Assembly: GCA_949316235.1 (NCBI GenBank)
Contig: OX438741.1
Location: 41,244,067 to 41,308,066 of the forward strand
DNA from: Oegoconia quadripuncta
Taxonomy: Eukaryota; Arthropoda; Insecta; Lepidoptera; Autostichidae
Length of the DNA stretch: 64,000 bases
Direction: 5' to 3'
Shown: positions 33,001 through 48,100 of the stretch, piece after piece
Numbering within the stretch: the stretch's first letter is position 1
Layout: each line of letters begins with the position of its first letter
Notes under the pieces: generated by a model
Told to the model about the DNA's origin: nothing
Seen by the model: only the letters and a program-made list of their open reading frames with translations
Database searches by the model: none
Program-made: the position numbers and the translations under genes

Positions 33001-36000
33001 TGAAGTGGATAGACATACATATGTGTACAGATTTAATAATAATAAATACCTAATAATAGTAATATAATATATAATACTTGTATACACATACTTATATGTA
33101 CAATACATATACTTAACTGGTCGACTTGGCACTGCACTACTTTCACTCAACTAAACTCATTCATCATCCATCAGATATACAGGGTGTAATCGTTAAGTGT
33201 GCACAGGCGATTATTCCGTAACTATTATAGATATCAAAAAACTTTGAACTGATATCGAAAGTACTTTACCTAATGAGTAAAATGACATTAATAACTTTTT
33301 AAAAATAAAACGAGAAATATCCAAAAAAATTATATTAAACACTCCCATACATTTTATTTCTTAGTAAGTACAAAATTTTGTACCTATTCAAAGCAGATGT
33401 TTTGATGATTTGTTTTACCCTTATCATTTTATAATTATGTATTATGATAGTGATGAATTTCAAGTAGATACACGTGTAGGTTAATTATCTTACCACTTCA
33501 AATTAATAATAAACCTTGTTTCAATATCGCATTGATTTGAACTGGCTGAAAAGCAACATACTAAATAAAAACAAAAAAAAAGATACTATTTGGTGTTCGT
33601 TCTAAATTCAAATTCTTTATCGCGGATTCTCGTTCCCGCCAATTTATTGCGTTTTTTCAATTTGCGTCAATAATCGTGATTGTTGCATTTATTAATTAAA
33701 AAATTGCATGTTCCAATACAGAAATAAGGGACATGTTAAAAATGTACTACAAACAAACATGATTGTAACAATAGGGCAGCCATTATTGCCTACAGAAGAG
33801 AGTACCCAGATAGAGAAGTTCCTTCTGGTACGTATTTACGTAAGCTGGATCATTGTATTGCACAACGAGGACGTCACTTCGAACATCTGCTTTGAATAGG
33901 TACAAAATTTTGTACTTACTAAGAAATAAAATGTATGGGAGTGGTTAATATATTTTTTTTGATATTTCTCGTTTTATTTAAAAAAAGTTATTAATGTCAT
34001 TTTACTCATTAGGTAAAGTACTTTCGATATCAGTTTAAAGTTTTTTGATATCTATAATAGTTACGGAATAATCGCCTGTGCACACTTAACGATTACACCC
34101 TGTATACACACAAACATATTCACACAAACACACACACACCAACACACACCTAACACTCGTATTCACTATTCATTATATTAGCTGTCATTTCTTTATCTAT
34201 CATATTTCGATCTGTTACTTTTCTTCTTCTCCCACATTTTTAGTTCTTTTAATTTGTCAAGCTTCATTTTTGGCTATATGGATTGTAATTAGTTTCTTTA
34301 TTGTAATGAACATGTTACGCTGTGAAGTTTGCTAAATAAAATAAATAAATAAAAAAATTAATTGCGCCGACAAAGTCGTGAAATAAAATCTTAAAAAAAT
34401 AAATAATATGCTACCTCCCCTAGACGTAAAGTGTGGATGTTTTTTCTTATTTTTGTACCCCATCCTATGGGTCGTTGGATAGATCCTTTAAAATATTACA
34501 ATACAGTACAATACAAATACTCTTTATTGCTCAAAACCATTTACAATATTTTTTGATGATAACAATAGAACACAATTAGGCGGTTTATATGTATGTATGT
34601 TTGTATGTATTCAATTAACGTATTAAATTACCTAGGTGATTTATTTATTTTATTAAAATTAGTTTACCGTGCACGCCACCTACATGTCGTGTGCATAATG
34701 CTTCTTAACCCAAAGGTTGCCTGGAAGAGATCGCTTTTAGTGATAAGGCCGCCAAATTGTACTATCCCTTTTTCTTATTTTTTTGTATGCTTCGTATTGT
34801 TGTACAATAAAGAATATTTTGTTTGTTTGTTTGTTTGTAGTATAATATAGTAGGAACAAATATTGTGCAGGTCATCTTGAACTGTTGTTCTATTCAGGGA
34901 TCCGTTTGCAAATATTAATCCTTAAAGTGTAAAGTTTTGTTAAAGTCAACCCTCCGCCCTCCTAAAAGGACCGCCTCCGTGGCTCAATGTAAACAACATT
35001 GGGTTTACGATTCGGTGGTCGCGGGTTCGATCTCAGAACGCATGTACCCCACATGTTTAAGTACTCAGTTGGTGGTAGGGCATTTTAAATGTCCGCCTGG
35101 CTAGCTACCACCATCTTATCTAAATCTGCCGCCAAGCAGCAATGTTAATAGCATTGTTGTGTTCCGGTTGTCAGAGATAAGATAGCCAGTCCCCCCAAAT
35201 AGTCAGATTGTGGTAGGTAGCCAGGCGGACATATAAAATGCCCTACCACCAACCAAACCGAGTACTTAAACATGTACCCCGCTGGGGATCGAACCCGCGA
35301 CCTCCGAATCGTAAACCCAATGTTGTTTACATGGCGCCACAGAGGCGGTTCAATAGCAAACGACGCAAAAATCGATTACTTCATCGACGAAGTTCCAAAA
35401 TACGTAGTGATTGGCAGAGACCTGAGCGTCGGTGCCTCAGTGGAGGAGACGCAGTCTCCCAATTTGGGAGGTCCAGGTTCGACCCCAGGCAGGCCAGGCC
35501 TGGAATTTAATTACTTATGTTTCATTATTTATCCGACTGCTCTTAAACGGCGAAGGAGAACATCGTGAGGAAACCTACATGCCTGAGAAATTAAATAATA
35601 AAATAAATATATGCGAAGGCGTTTGAAGTCCCCAACCCGCATTGGGCCAGCGTGACGGACTATGGACCATACTCCTTCAATATGAGGGAAGGTCCTATAT
35701 CCCTGCAGTGGGATGTTTACGGACTGATGATGAGGCGGAGACCACAGGCTTCCACTTGCTACGATCCTGACACACCTCTTTTGCTCCATTCACTCTCATA
35801 AGGTTGTTCATACATGCTCGTCGGTTTAGGGTACTCTTGACTTGACCTTTATTTAAGACGTGCTCGAGTCGATCGTGATACGTTCGCAGTGGTCTTTCTC
35901 ACCATTCACATTCGCTTCGTATATCTCTTTTGTTTTTGCGACATGTGGAGAATATGAATACTAACGAAAGAGATATACGAGATAAATATTTTTAAATTTC

Positions 36001-36138
36001 AAGTCAAAAACCACTACTTAGGTCTCTGACTTTTTTCTTTTCGTTAACTCTCGCCTCGTGAACATTAGTTGACTATCTATAAGTGTTTCTAGTGATTGTG
36101 TTTTATACTATATATTAAGTATTTATATATATTTATTT

Positions 36139-36172
<34 letters not shown>

Positions 36173-39100
36173 TTCAATTAATATGATATTATTATTATAT
36201 TTATGCATACTTATCTATAATTACTTCTTTAGGTGGTAGTATCGTGCACCCTACCTGTTTTTCTACCTACAAATATCCCATAGCTGTGGGTTGTCTGGAA
36301 GAGATCGCTTTTAGTGATAAGACCGCCTAATTGTGTTCTATTGTTATCATCAAAAATTATTGTAAATTATTTTGCGCAATAAAGAGTATTTGTATTGTAT
36401 TGTATTGTACGATGTGAATGTGGATGGTAGTGTTGGTAGGGGAAGACCACGGCGAACGTACGATGATCACATCGGGGACGTCTTTTTTAAATAACGTTGC
36501 TTTTCTAAGTATTTTAACAATTTAAGATTCCACAAAGAAAAAAAGGAAATATTAGGTCATTCATTACCTATGAAATTGGCTTTTGTATGAAGAATTTCAT
36601 TAAGACTGTTATCTCCATACAAACATTTTTGTTTTTTTTTGAGAACGGCAAATTCAAATTTAGCTAAACTGTGTATTATCGGATAACATTAAGTTAAGTA
36701 TAGGCAGCGTCAATTTTTAAAAGTAACCACTTTATAAAAGTTTCAGCGAATCTAAGTAATGATTATGGGAAGCACATGAAAAGAGCTCTGTTCAATTTTT
36801 TTTATTATGTGATTTAGCCCAGAAATTAAAAAATATTTCATGTGAAACCTGGAAATAATATTCCATTTTCCAAATAAAAAACAAAGGATATCGCTTTGAA
36901 AATCGCAGGAATTGGTACATATGATTAACGAAGAAAAAAAAACTCCAATTTCATAGGTAAAGACCCAATAATAGACTGAATATTGCCGAGCGGTTCATGT
37001 CCTTACATTCTTATCATCTAAATTTAACAAGCATTATTTCACTTCACAGGAGCCCACCTCGATCCTTCCCGATATGTCGGATCACGGCGACAAATATAAC
37101 ATGCAGGTGTTGGACGCTGACAAGGGGCTGGTGCAACTCGATCTGCTCAACTTGACGCTTGTCAGGTAAGTGAAACACTTGATGTGGATTACCTGTTTGG
37201 TGTAGTGGTTACAAACTCTGACCACTATGCCAAATGGTCGCGGGTTTGTGTGATGAATATTGACATTTGTACCCGAGTTATGGATGTTTTCATTTATAAT
37301 TTTTTTTTAATGCACAACGGGTTAGCACTTGACCTCAATCTTATCTGATGTTAAGTGAAGATGAGGCCGAAGGTGGTAGCGTAAATGTATTGATATAGTA
37401 TATCAACCATCTGGTATCCACAACACAAGCCTATAGTTGCTTACTGTGAACTAGATGGTGCTGTGTGTATGTCTAAGGTATCTTCGTTTCAAGGCAAATC
37501 AAAAAATGCTTTATTTTGTAGGTATACACACACTTAAAATATTCAGATTTTACATTTTTTAAGCTATTACTTGTTCAAAAGGCAATTTTGCCCTGAGAAG
37601 AACAAGCAAGAAACGAACTAACGAAAGAGCGGTTGCTCTTTAAAAAAAAGTTTTTATATTACAAAATTATTATTTTATATTTTATTTGGGACTACAAACA
37701 GTAGTACAATATGTATATCTTAAATTAGCATTAAACTACAGAGTGGAGGTAATTGCACAACCAGCGACATTATCCACGAATTACAAAAATATTCTAGTAC
37801 AGATGTAGATATTAATGTATAACAATTGAGCTAGAGTAGTGCAAACCATAACATAGGTTGTACTGCATAGTGCATTTTCATTTAAACTATATAATATTTC
37901 ATTATTAATTGTGAAATAGCCTGGTTATGCGAACGGGCTGGTTATGTCCATGATTGTTCTAAATAATCTGATATTTTATAATATGCTTTCTTAATAAATT
38001 TCTGTTTTATAGTATCTTTAAATTTATTGAAAGGAAGATATTGTATATCAACAGGAACCTTATTGAAAAAGCGTATACATAGCCCTTTGAATGAATTACT
38101 GACTTTGCGGAGGCGACTTATGTGACATTTGGGTACTCCTTTAATATCCTACAGGAAATGCCTAGGTTCTAATAACCTTGTCTACCTTGACCAGGTGTTC
38201 TGATGACGAGGAGTCATACCAGCTTGTGGCAAGCGGTGATACCGAGGGCGGCGACACAGACGGTGATACAACCGTCACCTGCGTGCTGCAGTCCAGCGAT
38301 GGTGATGACGGTGAGTGCTGAGGGGGCAGCGGTGATGCTGAGGAGGTAGTGGTGATGCTGAGGGACCAGCGGTGACGTTGAGCTGCAGATGTGTTACTAG
38401 GGCAGTGGTGATACTGGGAGGCAGTTATGATACTGGGGCACTAACGTATTAATAAAACGATCTCAAGATCGAGGTGAACTTAAGTTGATACTTGAGATAT
38501 TATTGCGTATTTAAACAGTATCAAAAAAATAGTATTGTGAGTGAGTCTCAATACAATACAATACAAATACACTTTATTGTACAAAAGGAGAACATACATT
38601 TTACAAAACAATCTTAAGAGGGTTTATCTCGCACAATACCGTGCGGGATAAACCCTCTTCCTGCATCTTCATAGCGTCAGCGTCATAGTTGTCACTCGAA
38701 GTCTAAGGACAGTATGAATAAATAATATAAAAAAATAATATTAATTTATTTATATAAATATATTTATATTATTAAATAAGTCTATTAATATGATATTATT
38801 ATTATATTTATGCATATTTATCTATAATTATAATTATAATAATTACTTCTTTAGTTGGTAGTATCGTGCACCCTACCTGTTTTTCTACCTACAAATGTCC
38901 CATGGCTGTGGTTTGTCTGGAAGAGATCGCTTTTAGTGATAAGACCGCCTAATTGTGTTCTATTGTTATCATCAAAAATTATTGTAAATTATTTTGCACA
39001 ATAAAGAGTATTTGTATTATATTGTATTGTAATAAAGCAATCTTAAGAGGGTTTATCCCGCACGGTATTGTGGGAGATAAACCCTCTTAAGATTGCTTTA

Positions 39101-42100
39101 TTAATACTGCCCTTAGACTTTGAGTGGCAACTGTGATGCTGAGGGTTTGCGGTCACACCAGGATATGTTTGTCACTGTTTTTATGTTTGGTTTCTTATAT
39201 CTTCTCGACTATACGGGTGAATCGATTTGCACAAAATTTGCGTAGGTAGATGCAGATTAATCGAAAAAATAATTCAATGGGCTTTTTGGCGGGAACTCAG
39301 CGAGTGGTGTTGCATTTTTGTTTTTATTTCTTGAAATTTCAACATTGAATTTTTTACGGCAAAAGTTGGTGATTGTGTACAAGTGTTGAAGCTTTGTTCC
39401 TACAAGAAGCCGCCAAAATGTTCCGTAAATCATTCTGTCATTTTACTGAAGATTACTATTAGGCTGTTTGGGCCCAGATCCCTTTACCATTGAACAAATC
39501 AAACAAGAGATAATTATATGTACCTACATGTATATTAAACAATTAACCGCCTCCGTGGCTCGATGTAAACAACATTGGGTTTACGATTCGGAGGTCGCGG
39601 GTTCGATCCCCAGCGGGGTACATGTTTAAGTACTCGGTTTGATCCGCCAAGCAGCAATGTTAATAGCATTGTTGTGTTCCGGTTGTCAGAGATAAGATAG
39701 CCAGTCCCCCAAATGTGTTGGGGTTTCCTGGTCAGTACGCTTCGACCTTCGACCTCATCTTCACTTAACATCAGGTGTGATTGAGGTCAAGTACCAATGC
39801 GTTGTGCATAAAAAAAAACAGGACAGTTTAAATTAGATACTTATCCGCAGAGCAAGAGAGCCAGGAGTACGTGATGATGGACGGTGAGCCAGGCTCGCTG
39901 GTGTTCCTTCAACAGCCCTCACAGAACGAGACCCGACCGCAGAAGGTGATTACCATACTTACCTATTCTCGTCGTAGTTTTTGAAATAAACAGAATTCTC
40001 TAAATTCAACTTTTTTTTTATGATTGACATCTTCACTTAACATCAGATGTGATTGAGGTCAAGTACGAACCCGTCGTGCATAAAAAAAAGACTGGATTCC
40101 CGTTTGACCACAATCGCACCTGATGGAAAGTGACGATGTGGTCGAAGATGAAGCACGCGATCCCAGTAAATGCCTATTCACTCTGCACATGCAAATGTCA
40201 CGTTTAGGAATTTTATGACATTTTTATGGATTTTTTGTACCCAATGTAATTACTTTATTTTATAGTACCTAATTATTTTGGTCCTTAATCCTGTGATTCA
40301 CAATAAATGATATTGATTGATTTAGTCTGTTTTCACTCGTTGTGTTGCGCAAATAGTGTCCATAGACTTGAAAAAGTCTATTCTGGGGTAGCAGTGGATA
40401 CAGGCTGGGTAGCCATAATTTGTAGCAACATATTAGGTCCTTACCTATGAAATTGGCGTTTTGTATGAAGAATTTCATTAAGACTGTTTTCTCCATACAA
40501 ACATTTTTGTGTTTTTTTTTGGGAACGGCAAATCCAAATTTAGATACATTAAGTTAAGTATATGCAGTAATTTTTAAAAGTAACCGCGAATCTAAGAAAT
40601 GATTATGGGAAGCACATGAAAGGAGCTCTGTTCAAATTTTTTTTATTATGTGATTTAACCCAGAAATTAAAAAATATTTCATGTGAAATAATGTTCCGTT
40701 TTCCAAATAAAAAACAAATTTGGATATAGCGTTGAAAATCGCAGGAATTGGTACATATGATTAACAAAGAAAAAACTCCAATTTCATAGGTAAAGACTCA
40801 ATATAAATGTTTGGATGTAATTTTTGATAATAATAATAAAAAATAAATAATAAATATCCTTAGACATACACACAGCGCCATCTAGTTCCACAGTAAGCAA
40901 CTATATGCTTGTGTTGTGGATACCAGAGGATTGATATAATACATAAATACATTTTTTTTTGTAAATAAATACTTATTATAAATGAAAACATCCATAACTC
41001 GGGTACACATGTCCGTATTCATCACACAAACATATGCCCCTAGCGGGAGTCGAACCCGCAACCTTTTGGTATAGTGGTCAGAGTTGCTAACCATTACACC
41101 AAACAGGTCGTCAAAATATTAAGGGCATTTTGATTCTTATTATTAGGACTATCAATCCTTGTTGACATTCAGTGATATATTTGTATCCTGTCCAATGCTT
41201 TGGTCACAGGGTAGCAGAATGATAAAATTTGCCATTAAAATTTCCGGCTCGGCGCTTGGATCGATGACGCTTTTGAAAAAAAAAAAATGCCACTAACTTC
41301 TATTTCACTTACTTAATATGCCCAATTTTTTTCCTTACGGTAAAAAAACTCATCCGGTATTTATAGGGGAACGTTTAAAACGTTTATATAAATATTTATG
41401 TATGTTTACCAGTTACCTAGTATCCATAGTACAAGCTTTGGTTAGTTTGGGACTAGATGATTGGTGTAAGTGTCCGAAATATTTATTATGCCTCCGTAGC
41501 TCAATGTAAACAACATTGGGTTTACGAATTGGAGGTCGCGGGTTCGAGCCACTGTTGTCACTGTTTTGATCTGTTCAAACTGTTTGATCGCACTTATCTA
41601 GGCATTCCAAATCAGATTTTGGAGTAGTGGAGGTGCTTGTCTTCCTATAATCTTAGAGGTCGTGATTTTTTGCACATGGGTAGAGTACCTGTCAGTGATA
41701 TAATAAAAATGTTTTCTAACAAATCGGTAGCTTGCTTTGGATATAGTATAGGTATTTAGTAATAAAACATAGACTATTAGATTAAAATTACTATTGTAAA
41801 TTTCATTGCGTCGGAGAATATATTTAGAACTCCTGTCTTCTAAGTTCTTAGAATTTTCAAAAATTCGATCGATAACTTCTTATTTATTAAAAATTTCACC
41901 GAAGTATCTTAGTATCTTCTACAATGCAATGAAGTTCACAGTGGTAACTTTTAATTTAATATTAATTTAATACTTCTACAATGCAACAGAATTTAATTTA
42001 ATACTGACATATGTTCCCGGGTTATGGATGTTTTTCATTTATATATGTATTTGTTTAGTTTATCAACCATCTGGTGTCCATAGGCTTGTGTTAAGCCTAG

Positions 42101-45100
42101 ATGCTTACTGTGGACCTAGATGGCGCTGTGTGTTTGTGCAAATGGCGTTCCCTTGCAGTACCGATGTTGCGGTCTCACGTTGTATCGACTTTTAATTGTA
42201 GATTATTATGCAATTTGAATCATCTTCGGACCACTAGGCGTGGGGAGGGATTCCACCCTTATATAGTTAATTATTGAAAGGAAGATTTTGTATATCAACA
42301 GGAACCTTATTAAGATATTTATGTATAAATCAACCTTCTGTGTTTTTTTTCACATTTTTTAAACCGTTGTGTTACAGAAAGCGGCACCGACGCCCGCGGA
42401 GATATTAGAGAGAGCCAAAGCATTACAAAAGGCGAAGTAAGTACAGTACAATTTGTCAAAAATCAAAATCAAAAATGTTTTATTTCGTAAGTTATAAGAA
42501 TAACATTTGAAATCGTCATGACATACAGTTATCGCTCATTCACTAGGCATTCCATCAGGTGACCCGCATGCTCGTTTGCCGCCCTCTCATATAAAAAAAA
42601 AAAAAAAGAAAGTCTCCCCATAGAAGAACGAGCAAGAAACGCCGGGGTTGCTCTTTTTAAATTAGTTATTACAAATATAATTTGAAATAATTGTAAAATT
42701 TATAATTCGACAAAGAAAAATAAGAATAAAACATACAATATACTGGATATTGCCGAGCGGTTCATGTCCACGCATTCTTGTCATCCAGATAGTCAGAAAT
42801 TTTATAATAGCCTTTGGCACATATCAATGCCATTATTTCGAACTTATGCTTACATTACCGCACAATCGTCAACTTTAGCATTTTTTTTTATGCATAACGG
42901 GTTGGTACTTGACCTCAATCACACCTGATGTTAAGTGAAGATGAGGTCGAAGATGGAAGCGTACTGACCCGGAAACCCCAACACATTTGGAGGACTGGCT
43001 ATCTTATCTCTGACAACCGGAACACGACAATGCTATTAACATTGCTGCTTGGCGGCAGATTTAGATAAGATGGTGGTAGCTAGCCAGGCGGACATTTAAA
43101 ATGCCCTACCACCAACCAAACCGAGTACTTAAACATGTACCCCGCTGGGGATCGAACCCGCGACCTCCGAATCGTAAACCCAATGTTGTCTACATTGAGC
43201 CACGGAGGCGGTTAAACTTGTGAACTTCAACCCTGACATTGGCAGAATCATCGTGCACAACGATGCAGCCATAACACTAAATTGGAATGGAACATTGGTA
43301 AATCTTAATACCGCGATGTAGACAATGAATAAAATTTTATGAACGCCATCTATTGGTTCACACTTTAACTAAATTTATATACAAAACTGCTTAGCTACCT
43401 AAATATTGGACAGTTTTTTTACCGTAAGGAAAATAGGGTATATTAGGTAAGTGATATGGAAGGTGGATATTTTTTTTTTTTGAAAGCCATCTTCGAATTA
43501 AACATTGTGTCACTTGACGACCGCGTTTGTAGCCTATTCCACATAATTACATCATTAAATTAAATAAAAACAACTTGGAGAAAATTTGAGTTTTCGCATG
43601 ATAGAAACTACGAATCCCGCCAGTCGTATATCAATCTCTTGCTCGGCAATTGGGTCGATGACGGTTATGAAAAAAAAAAAAAAAAATTTTTTTTATGATT
43701 AACTGGATACGCATTTGACCACAATCTCACCTGATGGGAAGTGACGATGTGGCCGAAGATGAAGCACGCGATCTCAGTAGATGCCTATTCGCCCTGCTCT
43801 TGCAGATCCCAAGGTTGTAGGATTCAGGAAAGACTGACGCCGGAAGGGAGTTTCATGCCTTGGCTGTTCGCATTATGAATGAAGAATCGAACCGCTTAGT
43901 GCGAATTTTCGGTATGTTAACTACATACGGGTGGAATCCCTCCCCGCGCCTAGTAGGCCGAAGATGGAATGGCGATGGTGGAATAAGATTGTGTAATTCC
44001 AACGCACACTCACCGAAGTGCATCCCGTAAAAGACTGTAAATTACCTATGTCATTTTCTAATTCATTCAAAGAGTTATGTATAGGTACGCTTTTTTAATA
44101 AGGTTCCTGTTGATATACAAAATCTTCCTTTCAATAAATTTAAAGATACTATAAAACAGAAACTTATTAAGAAAGCATATTATAAAATATCAGATTATTT
44201 AGATGATAAACATTCATGGACATAAACAGCCTGTTCGCGTAACCAGGCTATTTCACAATTAATAATGAAATATTATAATATAAAATAATATTGGTGTAGT
44301 GGATAGTGACCCTATCAGCGAAACCAACGGTTGCGGGTTCGAATCCCGCGACGGGTAAATGTTTGTGTGATGAATATGAACATTTATTCCCGAGTCTTGG
44401 ATGTTTATATAAATATTTATGTATGTTTATCCGTTATCTAGTATCCATAGCACAAGCTTTGCTTAGTTTGGGACTAGATGATTGGTGTAAGTGTCCGAAA
44501 TATTTTATTTAAATATTTTAATAATTAATAATTTTGTAACAAAAAACTTTTTTTTTAAAGAAAGAGCAACCTCTCGCGTTTCTTGCTTGTTCTTCTCAGG
44601 GGAAAAGTGGCTTTTGAACAAGCAGTAGCTTAAAAAATGTAAAATCTGACTATTTTAAGTGTACCCTGTGTACCTACAAAATAAAGCATTTTTTGATTTT
44701 GATTTTTGTCATTAACTTCTATTTCACTTAATATGCCCAATTTTTTTCCCTAAGGTAAAAAAACAACTCCTTCATTTAAGCCTTGAGTACGTCAGCACGT
44801 CTAACTGAATCAGGTAGTGAGTTCCATAGCAGAATAGCTTGCAATCTAAAATACATCTTAATTGTTTTATTTTGTGAAGTTGGAAACCAAAAAGATGTGT
44901 CGTTACGGAGTTTCTTGTCGCTTCTACCTAACCATAGCACCTTGTGAAGCGATATAGTTTAATAATAATAATAAATAAAAATCCTTAGACATACACACAG
45001 CGCCATCTAGTTTCACAGTAAGCAACTATAGGCTTGTATTGTGGATACCAGATGGTTGATATACTACATAAATATTTTTTTTTGTAAATAAATACTTATT

Positions 45101-48100
45101 ATAAATGAAAACATCCATAACTCGGGTACACATATCCGTATTCATCACACAAACAATATGCCCCTAGCGGGATTCGAACCCGCAACCTTTTGGTATAGTG
45201 GTCAGAGTTGCTAACCACTACACCAAACAGGTCGTCAAAATATTAAGGGCATTTGATTCTTATTATTAGGACTATCAATCCTTGTTGACATTCAGTGATA
45301 TATTTGTATCCTGTCCAATGCTTTGGTCACAGGGTAGCAGAATGATAAAATTTGCCATTAAAATTTCCGGCTCGGCGATTGGATCGATGACGCTTTTGAA
45401 AAAAAAAAAATGCCAATAACTTCTATTTCACTTACTTAATATGCCCAATTTTTTTCCTTACGGTAAAAAAACTCATCCGGTATTTATAGGGGAAAAAAAC
45501 GTTTATATAAATATTTATGTATGTTTACCAGTTACCTAGTATCCATAGTACAAGCTTTGGTTAGTTTGGGACTAGATGATTGGTGTAAGTGTCCGAAATA
45601 TTTATTATGCCTCCGTAGCTCAATGTAAACAACATTGGGTTTACGAATTGGAGGTCGCGGGTTCGAGCCGCAGCGGGGTATATGATTAATACTTTTTTTG
45701 ATTGGTGGTAGGACATTTTAAGGCCCGTATTAATAAACCAATCTCAATACAAGTCTTGAGGCTGTATCACCCGAGATGCGTCTTAAAAAGTTAACACTAT
45801 CTCAAGCTCCGAGCAAATTTATAAACCAATCTTGAGGTCTACTCAGCTGAGATCACTTCTCAAGTATTCCCCTCAGCGGCGAGTGAATGATAGTCTTGAG
45901 TTTCGTTTATTAATACGTGAAACTCGGCGCACCTCGCAAGTGAGTACTGCTTGAGTATTCACGTGCGTTTCAGGTCTCAAGTTAGATTTGTTAATCAACA
46001 CGTTTACTTGAGACCGATCACAAGACTGTTCTCAATCTTGAGAATGGTTTATTAATACGGGCCTTAATGTCCGCCTGGCTAGCTACTATCTAAGTCTGTC
46101 GCCAAGCAATGTATAATAGCATTTTTGTGTTCCAGTAGCCAGAGATAAGATAGGCAGTCCCCCAAATAAGATAGAGTTTCCTGAGGGACGTAAATTTATA
46201 CGTTTTAATCGGCCATCGGCCATCGTTGACGATCATCGACCACTCGTATAAAAGTTGCTGCATTACGTATGTCGTCGTTTTACACTCGTATACAATGAAT
46301 GAATGATATTGGAATTGTCCAAAAGTGTTGCTACTTGACACTAGACGGCGCTATTGTGTACTTTTTTCGTTAACACCTTTGGCTAAAGAGCGCAATAGAA
46401 AGTGATGCCTTTATACGCAGAATAACGTTATCTCACTCTATTTTTGCATTACATAATTTCTAACCTACCAAATTTGTACATGCAGTGCTGCCAATTACGA
46501 AAAATATTCCTCGATTTGTGGGAAAATAGAGAGTGAGGAATAATTCAAATCGGGACTTTATCGGGGAATCAAGGCCAATAAAATTTGTAAAAGAACCCAT
46601 AGTATTTTTATTGCTAATCGTGTTAATACATTTTACTACATTTTTTACGTAATAAGAACAACAAGTTTTTAAGTTTCTTTTCTTTTTTCATTTTTATGCT
46701 TGTTCCCGCGCGCCTCCTGGGTTATAGCTGAAAATCAGTGCTTGCTCATTTATTGAGCATTTTTAATGCGCTGAGCTATGGCCTTGTTGCATGACTGTTG
46801 CACACATACCCACATATATTCTATATAGTCTTGAAGGTATTTTTAATGTTATGGTATATTTGTTTATATCTGTTTGTATTTGTTAAAAATTGTATGTCTC
46901 TTGTTTTCTTATTTGTTCATGTTTCTCCTTTGTATGTGTGCCAGTTTATGCAATAAACTTTTTATCTATCTATCTAAGTTAAAGTAAAACATTAAACAAC
47001 ATTTTACATGAAACAATATTGTACTTCTTTAATTATCATTTCGGAGAAATTTCTGGAAAATTACGTAGGAACCATTAAAAATATTGTTTGATATGTGCTT
47101 CGATCATCTACATGACTCATACATCATCATGTAATAAAAATAATTTTATAATAGTAGGTTATTTGTCGAAATATTCACTTTTTGGAAAAGGTATTTGTTC
47201 TACAAATTATTAGTAGGAGCACTAGCTTAACTAATAAACGTAAAACACGTTTTTGAAATAATATTTTTTTGCAATAACTAAAGAATCATAAGAATTCTTA
47301 GTACCTATAGTGAATACGTATACGATTGCGGTAAACCCCGACTCACCTTTATCGTTAACGTTTGAATCGTATACGATGTGCATAGGTAATGCTGATGTCA
47401 TTACTTTTGTACGAGAGATCATTCATTCATCGTCAATCGTAATGATGACACTCGCATTCGTAATCGTTTGAAATGCGTAATAATTTCGCGAGTTTGACGT
47501 CGATGATCGTAATAATCGTTTACGATGGACTCATCGTTTGACTTACGTAATAGATCCTCTGGTTTCCATCACTTAACATCAGGTCGAACAAAGACCCTAT
47601 AAACACAATAGTCATCCCTTCAGTTAAAATCATTCCATTCTCACTATTTCAGAGCATTCATGAACCAATCGGCCAGTCCACGGCTGGGCAAGCGTGGGCG
47701 GAAACGGAGAAGTGACTTGCCGTCCCCACACGAGCTGCTAGCGTCCCCAAACTTCAAGCTGTACCTGTACTCCTGCAAGCTGTGCAACTTTAAATGTAAT
47801 GCTGTCAAAGAATTGACCGCTCATAAGGTTAGTGTCTTTCTTCACAAGCTTTTATTAGCTTCACTAATAACTAACAATCGTTATTGATTACATTGACCAA
47901 TAGGAAACCGTCAAATTGCTGAACGAACAATGAGCCAACCAATCACATGTTTAAACGTAACCGATAACGATGAAATTATGTAATAGAACCCCAGTTAATG
48001 GGAATCACACGAATTCCTTTTTTTTTTATGCACGACGGATTCGAACTTGACCTCAATCACACCTGATGTTAAGTGTACATGAGGTCGAAGGTGGAAGCGT

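Noticed and set aside
33708..33899. 63-codon frame inside the long-armed transposon
   Set aside because: No transposase motif; the length is expected by chance.
31150..35330. tRNA genes (GGTTCGATCC / GGTTCGAATCCC motifs at many sites)
   Set aside because: The A/B boxes recur with the same long non-tRNA body and A-tail, so they are SINE heads. I could not fold any copy into a full cloverleaf with matching acceptor stem.
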